From the NCBI RefSeq assembly GCF_002192455.1, contig NZ_CP021744.1:7588501-7652500 (forward strand): a stretch of DNA of 64,000 nt. Direction: 5' to 3'. How positions within the stretch are numbered: the first letter of the stretch is position 1; every line of letters begins with the position of its first letter. The DNA comes from Streptomyces albireticuli. Lineage in GTDB: Bacteria; Actinomycetota; Actinomycetes; Streptomycetales; Streptomycetaceae. The notes beneath the pieces are model-generated. The model did no database searches. It had not been told where the DNA came from and saw only the letters and a program-made list of their open reading frames with translations. Made by a program: the position numbers and the translations under genes. This document shows positions 47,734 through 55,985 of this stretch, piece after piece.

Positions 47734-49743
47734 ATGGCAGTGGACCCCCCACCACCGGCCACGGCCCGCCGGCCGGTCCGGCGCCGCGTCCTGGGGCTCG
47801 GCGCCGCCCTGGGCGGAGCCCTCTTCCTCCCCGCCGCCGCGCCCCTCACGACCAGGGACGACCGTGCGGCACCCCCGCCCGAGCCGTCCCTCACCGTGCG
47901 CAAGGGCCGCACCGTCGTCCTCAAGCGCACCACACGGCTGAACACCCTCACCGTCGAACCCGGCGGCACGCTCGCCGCCCCCGCCGGCAAGGCCCTGACC
48001 CTCACCGTGGACGGGACCGAGACCGGGGCGGCGCTGACCCACGCCGAGACCGTCCGGATCTCCCCGGGCACCTACCGCGGCGATGTGGTGGTCACGGTCT
48101 GCGACCCCCACACGGTCCACTTCAAGGGCCTGGTCTTCGCCCTCCGGCAAGCGCTGTTCGTCGGCGCCCGCGGACCGGACGACTCCCGTTCCGTGACGGC
48201 CGCGCGGAGCGGCGGACGGGTCGGCACCTCGGCCGCCGACGGCCTGACCGTCGTCTCCACCGGCGAGGCCTTCAACGGCGTCTACGTGGCCGACGCCGCA
48301 TACCTGCTGCGCGACCCGCGCATCGAGCTGACCGGGAACGGCCGCAGCGATTTCGTCGGCTACGGCGCCGCCCTGACGGCCTCCGGCCCCCGCGGCCGGC
48401 TGGTGGCCGACGGGGCCCGCATCGACTGCCGCGGTGTGATGCGCACCGCCGTCGTCGCCCTCGGCGGCGCCACGGTCGTGGTCAAGAACTCCCGGCTGCA
48501 CACGGCCAACGGCGTCCTGCCCGACGAGTACATCCCCAACGTCAACCCCCGGTACATGCGCACCGCGCCCTGGGTCCTCGGCCTCTCCGGCAACGTGCGC
48601 GCCACCAATCTCTCCGGCAAGGACACCACCACCGTCTACCTCGCCTCCACCCTCTCCTCGGAGAGCTGGGGCGTGCTCTCCTCCGAGACCAGCGGCGACG
48701 CCTTCCCCTTCGGGCCCATGAGCGGCGACGGGTCCTCCGCCGACATCAGCGGCGACAAGTGCCGGCTGGCGGCCGTCAACAGCCGGATCACGGTCGCCGG
48801 TGACGGCTACGGCTCGTACGTCGTCGACAACGTCACCCAGCACTTCCTCGGCTGCGAGTTCGACGTCACGGCCTATGTCGGCATCATCCGCAGCGGCGCC
48901 CTGCACTACGGCGACAGCACCTCACAGGCCGTACGGCGGCTGGACGCCGAATGGAACCTGGGCCTGAGCGCGAGCGATCTGACGGACCTCACCCCGCGCG
49001 CCTGCGCACTCCGCTCCCACCGCTTCGGGCTGATGTGGCACGGCCCGGGGTCGGTGCGCATCGACGGTGGCACCGTCCTCCGCACCACGGAGACGACGTT
49101 CCTCGTCAAGGGCCAGCCGGCGCGGCTCGACGTCGACGGATCCGACGGCGCGCGGCTGCTGCCCGGCAACGGCGTCCTGCTCCAGCTGATGGACGACGAC
49201 GACCCCTGTCCGACGCACGCGGACGGCTGGGGCGTCGCCGAAGGCGTCTTCCACGAGCCGACACCCGCGCCCCAGCGCATGCCGGACTTCGACACCACCG
49301 TCGCGCACCCCATGGACGCCATGGCCGAGTTCGCCGACATGGATCTGACCGGTGACGTCTTCAACGGATTCCGCGGCGGAACCGGCCCCGCCCACGGCCT
49401 GAACCTCTCCCTGAACCTCACCCGCTGCCGCCTCACCGGCGCCGTCTCGGCCACCACCGTCAAGCACCGGGTGAGCACCATCGGCATCTCCCGCTACCGG
49501 GAGCTCGGCGTCGTCACCAACACCCCGTCCGCCGTGGTGAACAACGGAGTGATCCTCACCCTCGGCCCCGGAAGCCACTGGATCCCCACCGGCACCTGCT
49601 ACCTGTCGGCCCTCCGCCTGGACCGCGGCGCGCGGGTGACCGCGCCCAGGGGCCGCGACCTGGAGATGACCGTCGACGGGCGTACGGTCCGGCCGGAGCC
49701 CGGGGACAGCTGGTCCGGCGCGATCGTGATCCGCGTCGTATGA
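47734..49743 (+). CDS. Tat-secreted beta-rich protein, possible right-handed beta-helix
   Basis: 669 residues. A twin-arginine leader (RRRVLGLGAALGGALFLPAAA) ends near residue 38, with cleavage likely after an Ala-rich stretch. The rest alternates short hydrophobic strands and turns (TLTVEPGGTL, GLTVVSTGEAFNGVYV, VDGSDGARLLPGN) in the manner of beta-helix surface proteins and pectate-lyase-like folds. No catalytic site is recognised. GAGGGAG lies 8 bases before the ATG. It is divergent from the aryl operon, so shared control is possible; a role in that pathway is not shown. Confidence 0.75.
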   Translation: MAVDPPPPATARRPVRRRVLGLGAALGGALFLPAAAPLTTRDDRAAPPPEPSLTVRKGRTVVLKRTTRLNTLTVEPGGTLAAPAGKALTLTVDGTETGAALTHAETVRISPGTYRGDVVVTVCDPHTVHFKGLVFALRQALFVGARGPDDSRSVTAARSGGRVGTSAADGLTVVSTGEAFNGVYVADAAYLLRDPRIELTGNGRSDFVGYGAALTASGPRGRLVADGARIDCRGVMRTAVVALGGATVVVKNSRLHTANGVLPDEYIPNVNPRYMRTAPWVLGLSGNVRATNLSGKDTTTVYLASTLSSESWGVLSSETSGDAFPFGPMSGDGSSADISGDKCRLAAVNSRITVAGDGYGSYVVDNVTQHFLGCEFDVTAYVGIIRSGALHYGDSTSQAVRRLDAEWNLGLSASDLTDLTPRACALRSHRFGLMWHGPGSVRIDGGTVLRTTETTFLVKGQPARLDVDGSDGARLLPGNGVLLQLMDDDDPCPTHADGWGVAEGVFHEPTPAPQRMPDFDTTVAHPMDAMAEFADMDLTGDVFNGFRGGTGPAHGLNLSLNLTRCRLTGAVSATTVKHRVSTIGISRYRELGVVTNTPSAVVNNGVILTLGPGSHWIPTGTCYLSALRLDRGARVTAPRGRDLEMTVDGRTVRPEPGDSWSGAIVIRVV

Positions 49744-49755
49744 GCCGGCGACGGG

Positions 49756-49786
49756 GCACGGGCGCCGCCGCACCCGTGACCCGTGC
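49756..49786 (+). terminator. Possible terminator after the beta-rich protein gene
   Basis: GCACGGG (49756-49762) pairs with CCCGTGC (49780-49786) across a 17-base loop, with CGGGG/CCCCG flanks nearby that could extend it around a bulge. Starts 12 bases after the stop codon. Confidence 0.35.
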
Positions 49787-50009
49787 GAAGCCCCGCCGAC
49801 GAGCCGTGGAGGCACCGGTGACGGGGCCGCCCCGCCGCTGATCCGAGGCGAGCCGTCCCGACGCACCGTGGCGGGCACGGCGTGCCGGTCGGCGTCGAAG
49901 GCGGCTCCCACGGATGTGGCGGACGGCCGGCCCGGCGGCGCGGAGACCGGCCCCCGCGACCGATGTTCCCGCTTGCCGGCCAGGGGCCTGTGCGCGCCTC
50001 AGGGCCCGG

Positions 50010-50558
50010 TCACGCCCGGAGCCGGGAGGCCGGCGAATCGTCGCCGGTGAGGTTGCTGATCTTGTGATAGCGGCCTTGATAACTGAGCAACGGGCGCGCC
50101 GACGGGCTCACCCTGCACGCGGTGACCCAGCCGATGGTGAGGAGGTGGTCGCCGTTCGGCACCTGCCCCTCCGTGCGGCACTCGAACACGCAGGCCGCGT
50201 CCGCCAGGACCGGGTGGCCCCCGTTCGCGGCGGGGTGCCAGCCGATGCCGTGGAACTCGTCGGTCATGCCGAAGCGTTCGGCCGAGGCGAACCACCGGGC
50301 GATCGCCGACTGGTGCTCCTGGAGCAGATTGACGACGAACCCACCGGATTCGGCGATCGCGGCGGTGAGGCGGCTGCCCTGTCGCAGACACACCGAAAGC
50401 AGCTCGGGGTCCATGGATACGGAGGTGACCGACCCGGCGGTCATGCCGGCCGGGCCGGTCCCGGTTCTGACCGTCAGGACGGCGACGGCGGTGGGCAGAT
50501 GCCGCATCGCCGCCCGGAATCCCTGGTCCTTCATTCCGGAGGTCTCAGTGTGTTTCAT
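50010..50558 (-). CDS. Flavin reductase (HpaC/StyB-like)
   Basis: 182 residues from ATG 50558 (GAGGA 8 bases upstream). The flavin-reductase split barrel is recognisable: FRAAMRHLPTAVAVLT, GMTAGSVTSVSMDPELLSVCL (seen in part as TAGSVTSVSMDP), FVVNLLQEHQ and the late RYHKI. Proteins of this kind reduce FAD or FMN with NAD(P)H and hand the reduced flavin to two-component monooxygenases. The window encodes two that need it, the HpaB-type and the StyA-like enzymes, in the operon whose first gene starts 2.6 kb away on the same strand. It is divergent from an MFS exporter gene. Confidence 0.88.
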   Translation of the reverse strand: MKHTETSGMKDQGFRAAMRHLPTAVAVLTVRTGTGPAGMTAGSVTSVSMDPELLSVCLRQGSRLTAAIAESGGFVVNLLQEHQSAIARWFASAERFGMTDEFHGIGWHPAANGGHPVLADAACVFECRTEGQVPNGDHLLTIGWVTACRVSPSARPLLSYQGRYHKISNLTGDDSPASRLRA

Positions 50559-50916
50559 CGTCCCCGTCCTCACTCCTGGCCCGCGCGGATTCCCCGTCAC
50601 GGCCGAGTAAATTTGGCGACCAGCACACAGCGACCATAACGCCAAGAGGTTACTGAATTGCCGCCGTCGTCCGGAACCCCTCCAACGAGGTAAAAAGGAT
50701 CCGGGGGTTATCGGACGATCGGTTGAACGAGTGTCATGACCATCGTTCTTCGGGAACTCGACTTCGGGTCCGGGCGAAACTCAATTATGCTGCTGGCCGC
50801 GGCATTTCGCGCTTCGGCCGCCTTCTGTTGCCTTCCGCCCCCGACGGGTCCTGGCCCGCCACTTTCCGTGCGGGGCCGTCAGTGAGCCACCAGCGCCATT
50901 CCGGGAGACCGCCACG
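50559..50916. other. Divergent region between flavin reductase and MFS exporter genes
   Basis: 358 bases, relatively AT-rich in the middle (around 50610-50790), no gene. Two CTTCGGG copies (50748-50754 and 50762-50768) are 14 bases apart, and TATGCT near 50786 could be a -10 for the exporter. None of this is strong enough to name a promoter. Confidence 0.5.
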
Positions 50917-52419
50917 ATGCCTCCGCGCCACACCACCCCCGTGCCCGGGCTCCGGAGCGGAGCGACGGCACCGCGTCGCCGCTGGTGGATCCTGGGCGTC
51001 CTGAGCACGGCGCAGCTGATGGTGGTCCTCGACGGCACCATCATGAACATCGCGCTGCCCTCGGCCCAGGCCGACCTGGGGTTCCCCGACGGCCGGCGGC
51101 AGTGGGTCGTCACCTCCTACGCGCTCGCCTTCGGCAGCCTCCTGCTGCTCGGGGGGCGCGTCGCCGACCTGTTCGGCCGCCGCGCCACGTTCCTCGTCGG
51201 CCTCGCGGGCTTCGCCGGGACCTCCGCCCTCGCGGGCATGGCCGACGGTTTCGGGATGCTGGTGGGGGCGCGCGCCGGACAGGGGCTGTCCAGCGCGCTC
51301 CTGGCGCCCGCCGCGCTCTCGCTCGTCGGCATCACGTTCACCGACGCCAAGGAGCGGGCCACCGCCTTCGGCGTGTGGGGCGCGGCGGCCGGCGCCGGCG
51401 GCGCGGTGGGGATGCCGCTCGGCGGCGTCCTCACGGAGTACCTGAGCTGGCGCTGGGCCATGTACATGAACACCTTGGCCGCGGTCCTCGCCTTCGCCGC
51501 CGGGATCCTCCTCCTCGCCCCCGCCCCCCGCGCCCGGACGTCCCGCCTCGACGTGCCCGGCACGGTGCTCGTCGGCTCCGGGCTGTTCTGTCTCGTCTAC
51601 GGGTTCGCCGCCGCCGAGAACCACCCGTGGAGTTCCGTCGCCACCTGGGGATTCCTCGCCGCGGCGGCCGCCCTGCTCGTGGCGTTCACCTGGTGGCAGA
51701 CCAGGGCGGCGCACCCGCTGCTGCCGCTGCACATCGTCCTGGACCGCGACCGCGGGGCCTCCCTGATCGCCCTGTTCCAGGCGAGTTCGGCGGTCTTCGG
51801 CACCTTCCTGTTCGCCACCTACTACCTTCAGCACTCCCTGGGGTACGGCCCGGCCGCGACCGGGCTCGCCTACCTCCCGATGATCGGCGGCCTCATCGGC
51901 ACCTCGCCCCTGGCCACCAACGTGCTCCTGCCCCGGTTCGGCCCCAAGACCGTGATCGCGGCGGGCGCGGCGTCGGCCGCGGGCGGACTCGCCCTGCTGG
52001 CCACCCTCGGCCTCGACAGCGCCTACGCCACCGCCGTCCTCCCCGCCCTCGTCCTCACCGGCGCCGGCCTCGGGACGATCATCACAGCCACCACCAGCCT
52101 GGCCACCCTCGGCGTGGCAGCCGCCGACTCGGGCGTCGCCTCGGCCACCGTCAACGCCATGCAGTACGTGGGCGGATCGATCGGCGTCGCGCTGCTCAAC
52201 ACGGTCTCCACCACGACCACCGCCTCCTACCTGGCCGACCACGACACCCCGGGCGCCCTGACCCGCGCCCACGCCGCCCTGGCCGGCTACCACGCGGCCT
52301 TCCGCTGGCTGGCGGCCGCCTTCGTCGTCTGCCTCTTCGTGGCCGTCCCGCTGTACCGGCGGCGCGGCGCGGCACGGCAGGTGAACCGGGCGGCGGAACG
52401 GAGCACGGAGGCCGCGTAG
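50917..52419 (+). CDS. MFS drug exporter, DHA2 (14-TM) family
   Basis: 500 residues with about 14 hydrophobic segments. Motif A (GGRVADLFGRRATFL), the early LDGTIMNIALPS motif D1 and motif C (GAGGAVGMPLGG) are typical of proton-driven multidrug exporters of the EmrB/QacA group. GGGAGA lies 8 bases before the ATG. Divergent from the flavin reductase, at the edge of the aryl-pathway genes, so export of that product is a fair inference; it could equally be a general efflux pump. Confidence 0.9.
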   Translation: MPPRHTTPVPGLRSGATAPRRRWWILGVLSTAQLMVVLDGTIMNIALPSAQADLGFPDGRRQWVVTSYALAFGSLLLLGGRVADLFGRRATFLVGLAGFAGTSALAGMADGFGMLVGARAGQGLSSALLAPAALSLVGITFTDAKERATAFGVWGAAAGAGGAVGMPLGGVLTEYLSWRWAMYMNTLAAVLAFAAGILLLAPAPRARTSRLDVPGTVLVGSGLFCLVYGFAAAENHPWSSVATWGFLAAAAALLVAFTWWQTRAAHPLLPLHIVLDRDRGASLIALFQASSAVFGTFLFATYYLQHSLGYGPAATGLAYLPMIGGLIGTSPLATNVLLPRFGPKTVIAAGAASAAGGLALLATLGLDSAYATAVLPALVLTGAGLGTIITATTSLATLGVAAADSGVASATVNAMQYVGGSIGVALLNTVSTTTTASYLADHDTPGALTRAHAALAGYHAAFRWLAAAFVVCLFVAVPLYRRRGAARQVNRAAERSTEAA

Positions 52420-52938
52420 GGCCCGGGGCGAGCCTTTCCGTGCGGCTGCCTTGAGGGTGGTGATCGACTGTGGCCTCCGGGTGGTGCGGCGCACCCGCCG
52501 CGGTCCGCCGGGGGCTACCGCGCCGGGGCGAAGGCGCAGGCCGTTGCCAGACCGACAGGGACTGCTTCATGCCGGTGATCGAGGCCGTCGGCACGGGGGA
52601 GGCGGTCGGTGCTGTCGGCTCGCGCCACGCCGGCCCCGCGCTTCGGCCCCTCCGAGCCGGAACCGACACCCGCCCGTCCACGCGAAGAGCGTGCGACGGG
52701 CGGGCGTCGCGCCTCGGCGGCAGCGTTGCGGCGCAACGGCGCAACGGTCGCGGCCACAGCGCACCGGTCCGGGGGAAAGGGCGTGCCCTGACGGTGGGCG
52801 GCGCCGGCGACGAGGGGCAGCGTTGCGTTTCTTTCCCGATCGCACGGCGCAACGGCTCCACGCCCCTCCATTCTGTGAGTCACCTTCCCGCAATCCGCTG
52901 GACGGGTGACAAGTCCCGTTGTGCGACGGGCCGGATGG
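52420..52938. other. Repeat-bearing intergenic region
   Basis: About 520 bases with no gene I can support; open frames here are GC-driven and lack ribosome sites. It contains clustered CGTTGC/GCAACG words listed separately and lies upstream of the small membrane-protein and receiver-domain genes. Confidence 0.55.
52724..52854. repeat. Cluster of CGTTGC/GCAACG words, possible multi-site operator
   Basis: A 7-bp inverted repeat CGTTGCG-G-CGCAACG spans 52724-52738, followed by a direct copy GCGCAACG ending at 52746. A second inverted pair is CGTTGCG (52821-52827) and CGCAACG (52848-52854). Five copies in 131 bases, in both orientations, exceed what I see elsewhere in the window by eye. They sit 80-200 bases before the downstream operon. 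Confidence 0.5.
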
Positions 52939-53196
52939 ATGGAGACTTCGGTGGACCGGCCGCTGCTGTCACAGAGAACGACCTTGGTGTTCCTGCTCGC
53001 GTCGCTCGCCGGCGCGACGACGGGCGCCTTGACCGCGCTCGCCGGCGAGGGAACGCCGCGCGGCGTGCTCGCGGGCCTCGTCGCGGCGGGGCTGGCGGTG
53101 CGGTTCTTCGACCGGCTCGTCGCCGGCGAGCCCGACACCGGCGGTCCGCGTCGGCACGCGGACGCCCGCACCGGAAAGGGGGCAGGGCATGGGTGA
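52939..53196 (+). CDS. Small membrane protein of unknown function
   Basis: 85 residues from ATG 52939; a GTG at 52906 is possible. One or two hydrophobic stretches (TLVFLLASLAGATTGALTAL; GVLAGLVAAGLAVRFF) suggest a membrane protein with a polar His/Arg-rich tail. Its end overlaps the next gene by 8 bases, so the two are co-translated. No family recognised. Confidence 0.55.
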   Translation: METSVDRPLLSQRTTLVFLLASLAGATTGALTALAGEGTPRGVLAGLVAAGLAVRFFDRLVAGEPDTGGPRRHADARTGKGAGHG

Positions 53197-54274
53197 GCTC
53201 CGGCCACTGGGGAACGACCTCACGGAGTCGTCCCGCGCGCTCGCCCAGGCGCTGCGGGAGCTGTTCGCGGGGATGGAGGTGTCCGTGCGGCGCTACGCGG
53301 CCCGGCGCCGTCGCGACCCCGGGACGTTCTCGCGCTACCTGAACGGAACCCGCTTACCTCCCTGGCAGGTGATCATGGACCTGTTCGCGGACCTCGCCGA
53401 ACACCGTGGCACCGCCGTCACCACCGAGGCCATCGAGTTCGTACGCGAGCTGTACGGGTCGGCGGTCGACGCGGGTTCCTCCCCCAAGCACGCGGTGGAG
53501 ATCCTGGAACAGCAGCTGGCCGACGCCGACCGGGTCTCGCGCAGGTCGAGCGTCCGCGGCGACGTACTGGGCGACGCGCTGCTGGACCGCACCCACCGCA
53601 TCGCCGACCTGGAAGTACGCCTCAACCAACTGGAGGCCGACCGGAGCGCGGAGAGGGAGCGGGCGGACAAGCTCGCCGCGGCCCACCCCGACGTCTCCGA
53701 CCTCCTCCAGGAGCGCAACGCCCTGGAGGCCGAGGTATCGCGCCTGGGGAAGGAGCTGCGCGAGGCACGGGAACAGCGCGCCGCCGCGGAGGCCCGGTGC
53801 GATCTGCTCGAACGGCAGCTGGAGGCCGTCGAACGGCCCGCGGCCGCCCTGCCCGCCGTCGCGTCCGAGCCCCGCGACATGCCCAGGATCCTGATCGTCG
53901 ACGACCAGGCCGACAACCTGCTGGCCATGAGGGCGGTACTGGAGACGCTCGACCAGGACCTCGTCACCGTCTCCTCCGGCAGGGAGGCGCTCAAGGCGCT
54001 CCTCGACCATGACGACTTCGCGGTCATCATCATGGACGTGCAGATGCCGGAGATGGACGGCTACGAGACGTGCGCGCACATCAAGCGCAGGCCCCGCACC
54101 CGCGACGTGCCCATCATCTTCCTGACCGCGATGGGCGTGGACCCGGAACACTCCGCCCGCGGGTACGCGGCCGGGGCGGTCGACTACATCAGCAAGCCCT
54201 TCGACCCGTGGGCCCTGCGCGCCAAGGTCGCCGTCTTCACCTCCATCTACCTCGAACGCCACGCCGCCCGGTGA
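53189..54274 (+). CDS. Helix-turn-helix, coiled-coil and receiver-domain protein
   Basis: 361 residues from ATG 53189, after GAAAGGGGG. The first ~95 residues resemble the HTH module common in Streptomyces XRE-like proteins (YAARRRRDPGTFSRYLNG, LPPWQVIMDLF, FVRELYGSAVDAG). Residues 100-225 are a long charged coiled coil with heptads (LEVRLNQLEADR; EVSRLGKELREAR). The C-terminal receiver has DDQ, phospho-acceptor Asp283 (IIMDVQMPEMDG), Thr in FLTAM and Lys in YISKPFDPW. There is no C-terminal output domain, so signalling probably works back through the coil or by a partner protein. No kinase gene is adjacent. Confidence 0.85.
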   Translation: MGELRPLGNDLTESSRALAQALRELFAGMEVSVRRYAARRRRDPGTFSRYLNGTRLPPWQVIMDLFADLAEHRGTAVTTEAIEFVRELYGSAVDAGSSPKHAVEILEQQLADADRVSRRSSVRGDVLGDALLDRTHRIADLEVRLNQLEADRSAERERADKLAAAHPDVSDLLQERNALEAEVSRLGKELREAREQRAAAEARCDLLERQLEAVERPAAALPAVASEPRDMPRILIVDDQADNLLAMRAVLETLDQDLVTVSSGREALKALLDHDDFAVIIMDVQMPEMDGYETCAHIKRRPRTRDVPIIFLTAMGVDPEHSARGYAAGAVDYISKPFDPWALRAKVAVFTSIYLERHAAR

Positions 54275-54302
54275 GCCCCGGCTCCTCGCCGCGGCTCTGA
54301 GG

Positions 54303-54818
54303 TCAGAGAGCCAGCCGCCAGTCGTTGCACCGCATCGGCCGGCCCGGCGGGTACTCGAAGTCGCGTGCGCCGAGCAGCTCGAAACCGGCCTTGCGGCAGA
54401 CCGCGTTCGACGGCCCGTTGTCCGTCGACGGGAAGGCGTGCAGGAAGCGGTGGGTCCGCTCGGCCCGCGCCCGCTCGGTGACCGCCCGCGTCGCGGCGGT
54501 CGCCACGCCCCGGCCCTGGAACCCGGGCAGCACCGTCCACCCCGTCTCGTAGACCTGCTCGCTGTCCCGGACCTGCCGCCAGAAGCCGATGCTGCCGACC
54601 ACGGCCTCCTCCGGGAGCAGGGTGATCCGGAACATCCGGCCCGCGCCCGTACGGTCGGAGCTCAGCCGCACGTACCGCTCATGGCGGGCGAGGAGCTGCT
54701 CCTCGGTCTCGGGACCGCCGAGATGGGCCATCACTTCCGGTGTGTTCAACGCCCGCAGCAGCCCGAGGTCCTGCGCGGACCACAGGTCGAGCCGTACCGG
54801 CGACGAGGTGTTGTCCAT
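54303..54818 (-). CDS. GNAT-family N-acetyltransferase (RimJ/RimL-like)
   Basis: 171 residues from ATG 54818. The acetyl-CoA-binding loop is QGRGVATAATRAV (the R/Q-x-x-G-x-G/A pattern), followed by the FPSTDNGPSNAVCRKAGF signature region (key part NGPSNAVCRKAGF) of the RimJ/RimL subgroup. These acetylate ribosomal proteins, amino acids or antibiotics; the substrate is unknown. Converges on the receiver-domain gene. Confidence 0.85.
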   Translation of the reverse strand: MDNTSSPVRLDLWSAQDLGLLRALNTPEVMAHLGGPETEEQLLARHERYVRLSSDRTGAGRMFRITLLPEEAVVGSIGFWRQVRDSEQVYETGWTVLPGFQGRGVATAATRAVTERARAERTHRFLHAFPSTDNGPSNAVCRKAGFELLGARDFEYPPGRPMRCNDWRLAL

Positions 54819-54930
54819 GGCCCGGACGGTAGCCCAGGGGTCCGACAACACGCGGGTACCGAAGGCCTTCCGTGCGCGCGTCGCCCGGGTGACGCGCGCA
54901 CGCGGGCCGCCTCCAGGGCCGGCCGGCCCG

Positions 54931-55377
54931 CTACCGCGAGTAGGACAGAGCCTCCTGCATGGCCCGCGTCAGCCCCGCGCGGTGCCGGGTGAACTCCGCC
55001 TCCGCCTCCTGGTGGGGCTCACCGTTGACCACCGCGTCTCTGTACGCGATCAGCAGGTGCACCGACTCCCGGGACAGGTCGGCGAGTTCGGGCGGTGCGG
55101 CCAGGTGCAGCTGTATGCGCGCGGGAAACACCTCGTGCTCGGCCAGCGCGTCCTGGGCGCGCCCCGCCCGCTCCTCGGCGCGGCTCTCCCGGCTCGCACG
55201 GAATATCTGTTCCCTGGCCTGGGTCACCGCCGACAAGAACTGGACACACGCGGTCCGTAACTCCTCCCGCTCCTGTTTCCTCGCTTCCTTTCTCCACTGC
55301 GCGCGATGCGCGACGAGCGTGGAGACCACTCCGATGAGCCCGCCCAAGGCCGTACCGACCGGCGCCGTCCAGTCCAT
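54931..55377 (-). CDS. Membrane-anchored helical protein of unknown function
   Basis: 148 residues. The N-terminus has one hydrophobic segment (VGTALGGLIGVVSTLVAH), then a long charged helical region (QWRKEARKQEREELR; RESRAEERAGRAQDAL). Streptomycetes commonly carry such small proteins with an N-terminal anchor and cytoplasmic coil. No function can be assigned. Confidence 0.65.
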   Translation of the reverse strand: MDWTAPVGTALGGLIGVVSTLVAHRAQWRKEARKQEREELRTACVQFLSAVTQAREQIFRASRESRAEERAGRAQDALAEHEVFPARIQLHLAAPPELADLSRESVHLLIAYRDAVVNGEPHQEAEAEFTRHRAGLTRAMQEALSYSR

Positions 55378-55480
55378 GGAGGCAACCGTGGCACGGCCAG
55401 GGGGGAGCGCACCAGCCTCTGGCGGGGGCGGCCCCGCACCGGTTCCCAGGAGTCGTCGGTGAACGACGGCCCCGGGGCGG

Positions 55481-55891
55481 TCAGGTGCCCCGGCTGATGA
55501 GGGCGCTCGGGAACGCGATGAAGCCGGGGCTGGACGAGGTCCCGTCGCAGCCCCGGAACACGCTGCGGTCCGTGCCTTCGGAGACGAGCGTCAGGGCCTG
55601 TGCCGTGGCCGTGTACGTGCCGTTGTGCACCACACCGTCCTCGAGCGCGTACTCGAACACGCCGCCGGCGAGGAAGGTGATCCTGATGATGAGTTCCGGT
55701 GCGACGACGCGGTACGTGGCGCCTATGTAGTCGTCGGGCTTGGTGCCGCAGGGGTCGGCGGCCCGGGCGGTCCCGGCCGGGCCGAGTGGTGTCACGGCCG
55801 TCAGCAGGGCGGCCAGCAGGGGGAGGGCGAGGGCGAGGGCGCGTGCGCCGGGGCGGTGTTGCTTCGGGTGTCGTGTCAGGTGTGGTTTCAC
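55481..55891 (-). CDS. Small secreted protein of unknown function
   Basis: 136 residues with a clear signal peptide (basic start, ALALALPLLAALLTAV core, cleavage near ARA-AD at about residue 45). The mature part of ~90 residues has two cysteines (DPCGT and RGCDGT) that may form a disulfide and a beta-rich pattern (YRVVAPELIIRITFLAGGVF in part). No family recognised. Confidence 0.65.
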   Translation of the reverse strand: MKPHLTRHPKQHRPGARALALALPLLAALLTAVTPLGPAGTARAADPCGTKPDDYIGATYRVVAPELIIRITFLAGGVFEYALEDGVVHNGTYTATAQALTLVSEGTDRSVFRGCDGTSSSPGFIAFPSALISRGT

Positions 55892-55985
55892 GGGAACTCC
55901 TCCGCGGGTCGTGGGGACGAGGGCGTCGGATACGGGGCCGCGCGGTCCGGGCGGGCGGGGAGGCGCCCGGGGCCGCGGCCGCCGG

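Noticed and set aside
52465-52909. Plus- and minus-strand open frames in the repeat-rich gap
   Set aside because: Arg/Ala/Gly-rich translations without start signals or recognisable folds.
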